Shown here: piece by piece, positions 61,120 through 64,000 of the stretch
How the letters are laid out: every line of letters starts with the position of its first letter
How positions within the stretch are numbered: the stretch's first letter is position 1
NCBI GenBank assembly: GCA_949077035.1
Contig: CARUPR010000002.1
Coordinates: 8,670 to 72,669 of the forward strand
DNA length: 64,000 nt
Direction: 5' to 3'
Source: an uncultured Eubacteriales bacterium
Lineage (GTDB): Bacteria; Bacillota; Clostridia; Christensenellales; UBA1242
Translations under genes and position numbers: made by a program
The notes under the pieces: model-generated
Seen by the model: the letters and a program-made list of their open reading frames with translations, nothing else
The model's database searches: none
What the model was told of the DNA's origin: nothing

Positions 61120-63525
61120 ATGGACTTTAAAGCAAACGAGAAAAAATGGCAGGAAATCTGGGAAAAAGAGGAAAGATATAAGGCGATTGATTTTTCAAAT
61201 AAGCCTAAATATTATATTTTAGTAGAATTTCCTTATCCAAGCGGCTCTGGCCTTCATGTAGGGCATACGCCAAGTCAAATTGCAATGGATATTATCGCAA
61301 GAAAGAGAAGGGCGGAAGGCTATAATGTGCTTTATCCAATTGGTTGGGATGCTTTTGGTTTGCCTACCGAAAATTATGCAATTAAAAATGGCATTTCACC
61401 TATCAAAGCAACTGCAGATAATGTTGCAAACTTTACAAAACAAATTAAGAATTTGGGAATTTCTTTTGATTGGTCAAGAGAGATAAACACAACTGATGAA
61501 GCTTATTATAAATGGACGCAATGGATTTTTTTGCAATTTTATAAGAAAGGTATGGCTTATAAGGCGACTGCAAATATAAATTGGTGTCCAAATTGTAAAA
61601 TAGGTCTTTCAAATGAGGAAAGTGAAGGCGGAGTTTGTGAAAGATGTGGAAGTCCAACAGTGCAAAAACCAAAGACTCAATGGATGCTTAAAATGAGTGA
61701 ATATTCTGAGAAACTTCTTGCAGGTTTGGATGAAACAAATTATTGGGAAAACATTAAAACCATGCAGCGAAACTGGATTGGAAAAAGCAGCGGAACTCTT
61801 CTTCATTGCAAATTGGAAGGCGGTGAAGGATTTGATGTTTTTACAACTTGTATTGAAACAGTGTTTGGTATAACATATTTTGTGCTTGCACCTGAACACG
61901 AGCTTGTTGAAAAGCTTAAAGATAAGATTAAAAATTATGATGAAGTAAAAAAATATATAGAAAAAACTGCAAGCAAAAGCGAATTTGAAAGAAGCCAAAT
62001 GCTTAAAGAAAAATCTGGTTGCATTTTGGAAGGAATATATGCAATAAATCCTATAAATGGCAAAAAAGTGCCAGTGTTTATTGGTGATTATGTTCTTGCA
62101 GGGTATGGCAGCGGTGCAGTTATGGCTGTGCCAACTCATGACCAAAGGGATTATGATTTCGCCAAATTGTTCAATTTGCCTATGATTGAGGTTATTTCAG
62201 GCGGCGATGTTTCCTCTCAAGCTTTTGAAAAAGCCGATTATCTTGGTAAAGGATGTCGTTTAATCAATTCAGGTGAATTTAATGGGCTTACTGTTGAAGA
62301 AGCAAAAGATGCCCTTAATAAATATCTTGAAAAGAATGGCCTTGGCGAAAAGATAAACACATATAAAATGCGTGACTGGGTATTCTCTCGTCAAAGATAT
62401 TGGGGAGAACCTGTGCCAATTGTCTATTGTGAAAAGTGTGGCCATGTTCCAGTTCCTGATGAAGAACTGCCTGTTACTTTGCCAAAAGTTGAAAGTTATA
62501 AGCCAACTGATGATGGTGAAAGCCCACTTTCTCTTATTGAAGATTGGGTGAATACAACCTGTCCTCATTGCGGTGGAAAGGCAAAAAGAGAAACCGATGT
62601 TATGCCAAACTGGGCTGGCTCAAGTTGGTATTGGCTTAGATATATGGACCCAAAAAATGATAAAGAATTTGCATCGCTTGACAAAATAAAATACTGGGAT
62701 AAGGTAGATTTATATAATGGTGGCGGCGAGCACGTGACAAGACATCTTTTATATGCAAGATTTTGGCATAAATTCTTGTATGATAATGGTTTTGTTTCAA
62801 ATTCAGAACCTTTTGATAGAAGGGTGCAGCAGGGTATTATTCTTGCGACTGATGGCTCTAAGATGAGCAAATCTCGAGGTAATGTTGTTGACCCAATGAA
62901 ATATGTCAAAGAATATGGTGCCGATGTGACAAGAATTGCGCATATGTTCATGGGTGACTATTGTGAAACAAAACCATGGAGAGAAGACATCTTTAAACCA
63001 TGTGAAAGACTGCTCAGTCGAATTGTAAACCTTGGTGAAAAGGTTGATAAAACTATTAAGAGTGAAAATAAATTTGTATTAGCTCAAAGCATCAAGAAGG
63101 TGAGCGAAGATATTGAAGGATTAAAATTCAACACAGCTGTTTCGCAAATAATGGTGCTTACAAATGCGCTTGAAAAGGTGGAAAAGATAGGTGAAGAGGA
63201 TTATAAAATTCTTCTCAGTCTTCTCTGTCCATTTGCACCACACACTGCAGAACAGTTATGGCAGGATAAAGGCTTTGCTGGTAGGGTGGATGATGTATGG
63301 CCAACTTATAATGAGGAAGATTTGGTGGAAAATCTTGTTGAAATTGCAGTGCAAATAAATTCAAAAATTGTGACAAGAATTATGATTGACCCAACTCAAA
63401 CTCAAGAAGCAGTGCTTAGCCAAGTTAAAGAAGATGAAACAATAAAAAATATCCTCTCTGGCAAAGAAATAGTAAAAGAAATCTATGTGCCAAAGAGAAT
63501 TGTAAATATTATTGTCAAAAATTAA
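61120..63525 (+). CDS. leuS: Leucyl-tRNA synthetase
   Basis: 801 residues, class I. FPYPSGSGLHVGHTPSQ (HIGH) near residue 33, zinc Cys pairs CPNCKIG and CERCGS, the editing (CP1) domain in the middle, MRDWVFSRQRYWGEP and KMSKSRGNVVDP near residue 580. The ATG at 61120 was chosen because GGAGG is only one base from the alternative ATG at 61114. Not operonic. Confidence 0.97.
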   Translation: MDFKANEKKWQEIWEKEERYKAIDFSNKPKYYILVEFPYPSGSGLHVGHTPSQIAMDIIARKRRAEGYNVLYPIGWDAFGLPTENYAIKNGISPIKATADNVANFTKQIKNLGISFDWSREINTTDEAYYKWTQWIFLQFYKKGMAYKATANINWCPNCKIGLSNEESEGGVCERCGSPTVQKPKTQWMLKMSEYSEKLLAGLDETNYWENIKTMQRNWIGKSSGTLLHCKLEGGEGFDVFTTCIETVFGITYFVLAPEHELVEKLKDKIKNYDEVKKYIEKTASKSEFERSQMLKEKSGCILEGIYAINPINGKKVPVFIGDYVLAGYGSGAVMAVPTHDQRDYDFAKLFNLPMIEVISGGDVSSQAFEKADYLGKGCRLINSGEFNGLTVEEAKDALNKYLEKNGLGEKINTYKMRDWVFSRQRYWGEPVPIVYCEKCGHVPVPDEELPVTLPKVESYKPTDDGESPLSLIEDWVNTTCPHCGGKAKRETDVMPNWAGSSWYWLRYMDPKNDKEFASLDKIKYWDKVDLYNGGGEHVTRHLLYARFWHKFLYDNGFVSNSEPFDRRVQQGIILATDGSKMSKSRGNVVDPMKYVKEYGADVTRIAHMFMGDYCETKPWREDIFKPCERLLSRIVNLGEKVDKTIKSENKFVLAQSIKKVSEDIEGLKFNTAVSQIMVLTNALEKVEKIGEEDYKILLSLLCPFAPHTAEQLWQDKGFAGRVDDVWPTYNEEDLVENLVEIAVQINSKIVTRIMIDPTQTQEAVLSQVKEDETIKNILSGKEIVKEIYVPKRIVNIIVKN

Positions 63526-63772
63526 CAACTTGAATTTGCTTGCTTTGATAGACTTTTAATTTTGTTTTTGACTGGCAAAATAATTTATCTTTTGACAAAT
63601 GACTTTAGTTTAAAAAAAATTAATTTAAAAAGACTTTTAATTTTATCTTTGAAAGCTGATTAAAATTTGATTAAACATATTTTGAAAGATATAAAATAGC
63701 TCTCTTTATTCGTGTTTAACTTATAATTAAAAAACTCTAGCAATTTGCTAGAGCTTTTTTTAATCATCTATA
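63526..63772. other. Non-coding region after leuS
   Basis: AT-rich gap ending in the terminator at 63729. No gene seen. Confidence 0.5.
63729..63763. terminator. Bidirectional terminator
   Basis: AAAACTCTAGCAA with its complement TTGCTAGAGCTTTT; it can end leuS and the converging gene at 63773. Confidence 0.85.
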
Positions 63773-64000
63773 TTATTCATTGTCTTCATTGTTGTCAGAA
63801 TTGATTTTTCTTTTAAGTTCTTCAATGAATTTATCAAATTCTTCGTCAAAGTTATCTTCTTTTTCTTCGGTTTCTTCAGAATTTTCAGTTTCCTCGGTTT
63901 CTTCAGAAATTACATCTTCTTCAACATTTTCTTCTTCGTTGATTTCTTCAGTTGTTTCTTCAACTTCATTGTTTTCTTCAACTTCAGTTGTTTCTTCAAC
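63773..64000 (-). CDS. C-terminal tail of an acidic, Glu/Thr-repeat protein (N-terminus outside the window)
   Basis: 75 codons are visible before TAA at 63773. They are mostly Glu, with repeated VEETTE-, VEENNE- and SEETEE-like units, ending in a more ordinary helix (DKFIEELKRKINSDNNEDNE). The frame is open to the right-hand edge, so the main domain is outside. The identity cannot be told from this tail. Confidence 0.75.
   Translation of the reverse strand, partial: VEETTEVEENNEVEETTEEINEEENVEEDVISEETEETENSEETEEKEDNFDEEFDKFIEELKRKINSDNNEDNE

Overview
The window is AT-rich throughout (about 30% G+C by eye). It carries Gram-positive-style Shine-Dalgarno sites, many intrinsic terminators and consensus sigma-A-type promoters. 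Together with RecD2, ComF, QueH, an L10 leader and a BclA-like collagen protein, this points to a low-GC Bacillota (Clostridia-like) chromosome, probably an uncultured host-associated lineage. The collagen/BclA protein hints at spore formation but does not prove it. No rRNA, transposase, phage module or CRISPR array was seen.

Layout. 1-4680 (-): one uninterrupted reading frame of at least 1560 residues that runs off the left edge. 4923-12020: secA, a nucleotidyltransferase, an orphan HicB-like gene and the core cluster rpmG-secE-nusG-rplK-rplA. 12113-21810 (-): a BspA-type leucine-rich-repeat protein and a giant (about 2822 aa) secreted, C-terminally anchored surface protein. 22054-24584: a glycosyltransferase with a TPR-like tail, a nucleoside hydrolase with a structured leader, tRNA-Ser(CGA) and an SDR oxidoreductase. 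25493-35879: a long NAD+/ADP-ribose region. 36219-38124 (-): small membrane proteins, including two paralogous VirB2/pilin-like genes. 38287-43158: an ArsR regulator, queH, a signal peptidase, HU, rubrerythrin and a DUF4116-like gene behind a homopolymer-spaced promoter. 43332-47257: a GPH transporter, a lipoprotein, the collagen-like protein and tRNA-Glu(TTC). 47357-52531: comF, recD2, a MarR regulator and cysS. 52679-63525: an ankyrin protein, a double-length ThyX, a GNAT enzyme, rplJ-rplL with L10 leader, a transglutaminase-like protein, a DUF421 protein and leuS. 63773-64000 (-): the Glu-rich tail of another gene.

The most coherent system is NAD metabolism at 30.6-35.9 kb. A nicotinamidase-Nudix fusion, an NMN adenylyltransferase-like protein and nicotinate phosphoribosyltransferase form one operon. 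NAD synthetase and an NrtR-like regulator are transcribed the other way. The two divergent promoters both have 17-bp spacers, and each is overlapped by a 21-bp palindrome of the same consensus, so an NrtR-controlled divergon can be read directly from the sequence. Next to it, at 25.5-29.7 kb, are a PnuC-like transporter, an isochorismatase-fold hydrolase, an ADP-ribosylglycohydrolase, a HAD nucleotidase and a NADAR protein. This suggests salvage of NAD+ and removal of ADP-ribose in one neighbourhood.

Other highlights are a perfect TTGACA/TATAAT promoter whose spacer is a G9/C9 tract (candidate phase variation), a ThyX that appears to be an internal duplication with one degenerate active site, an intrinsic terminator lying inside an open reading frame, and separation of rplKA from rplJL by 45 kb on opposite strands.
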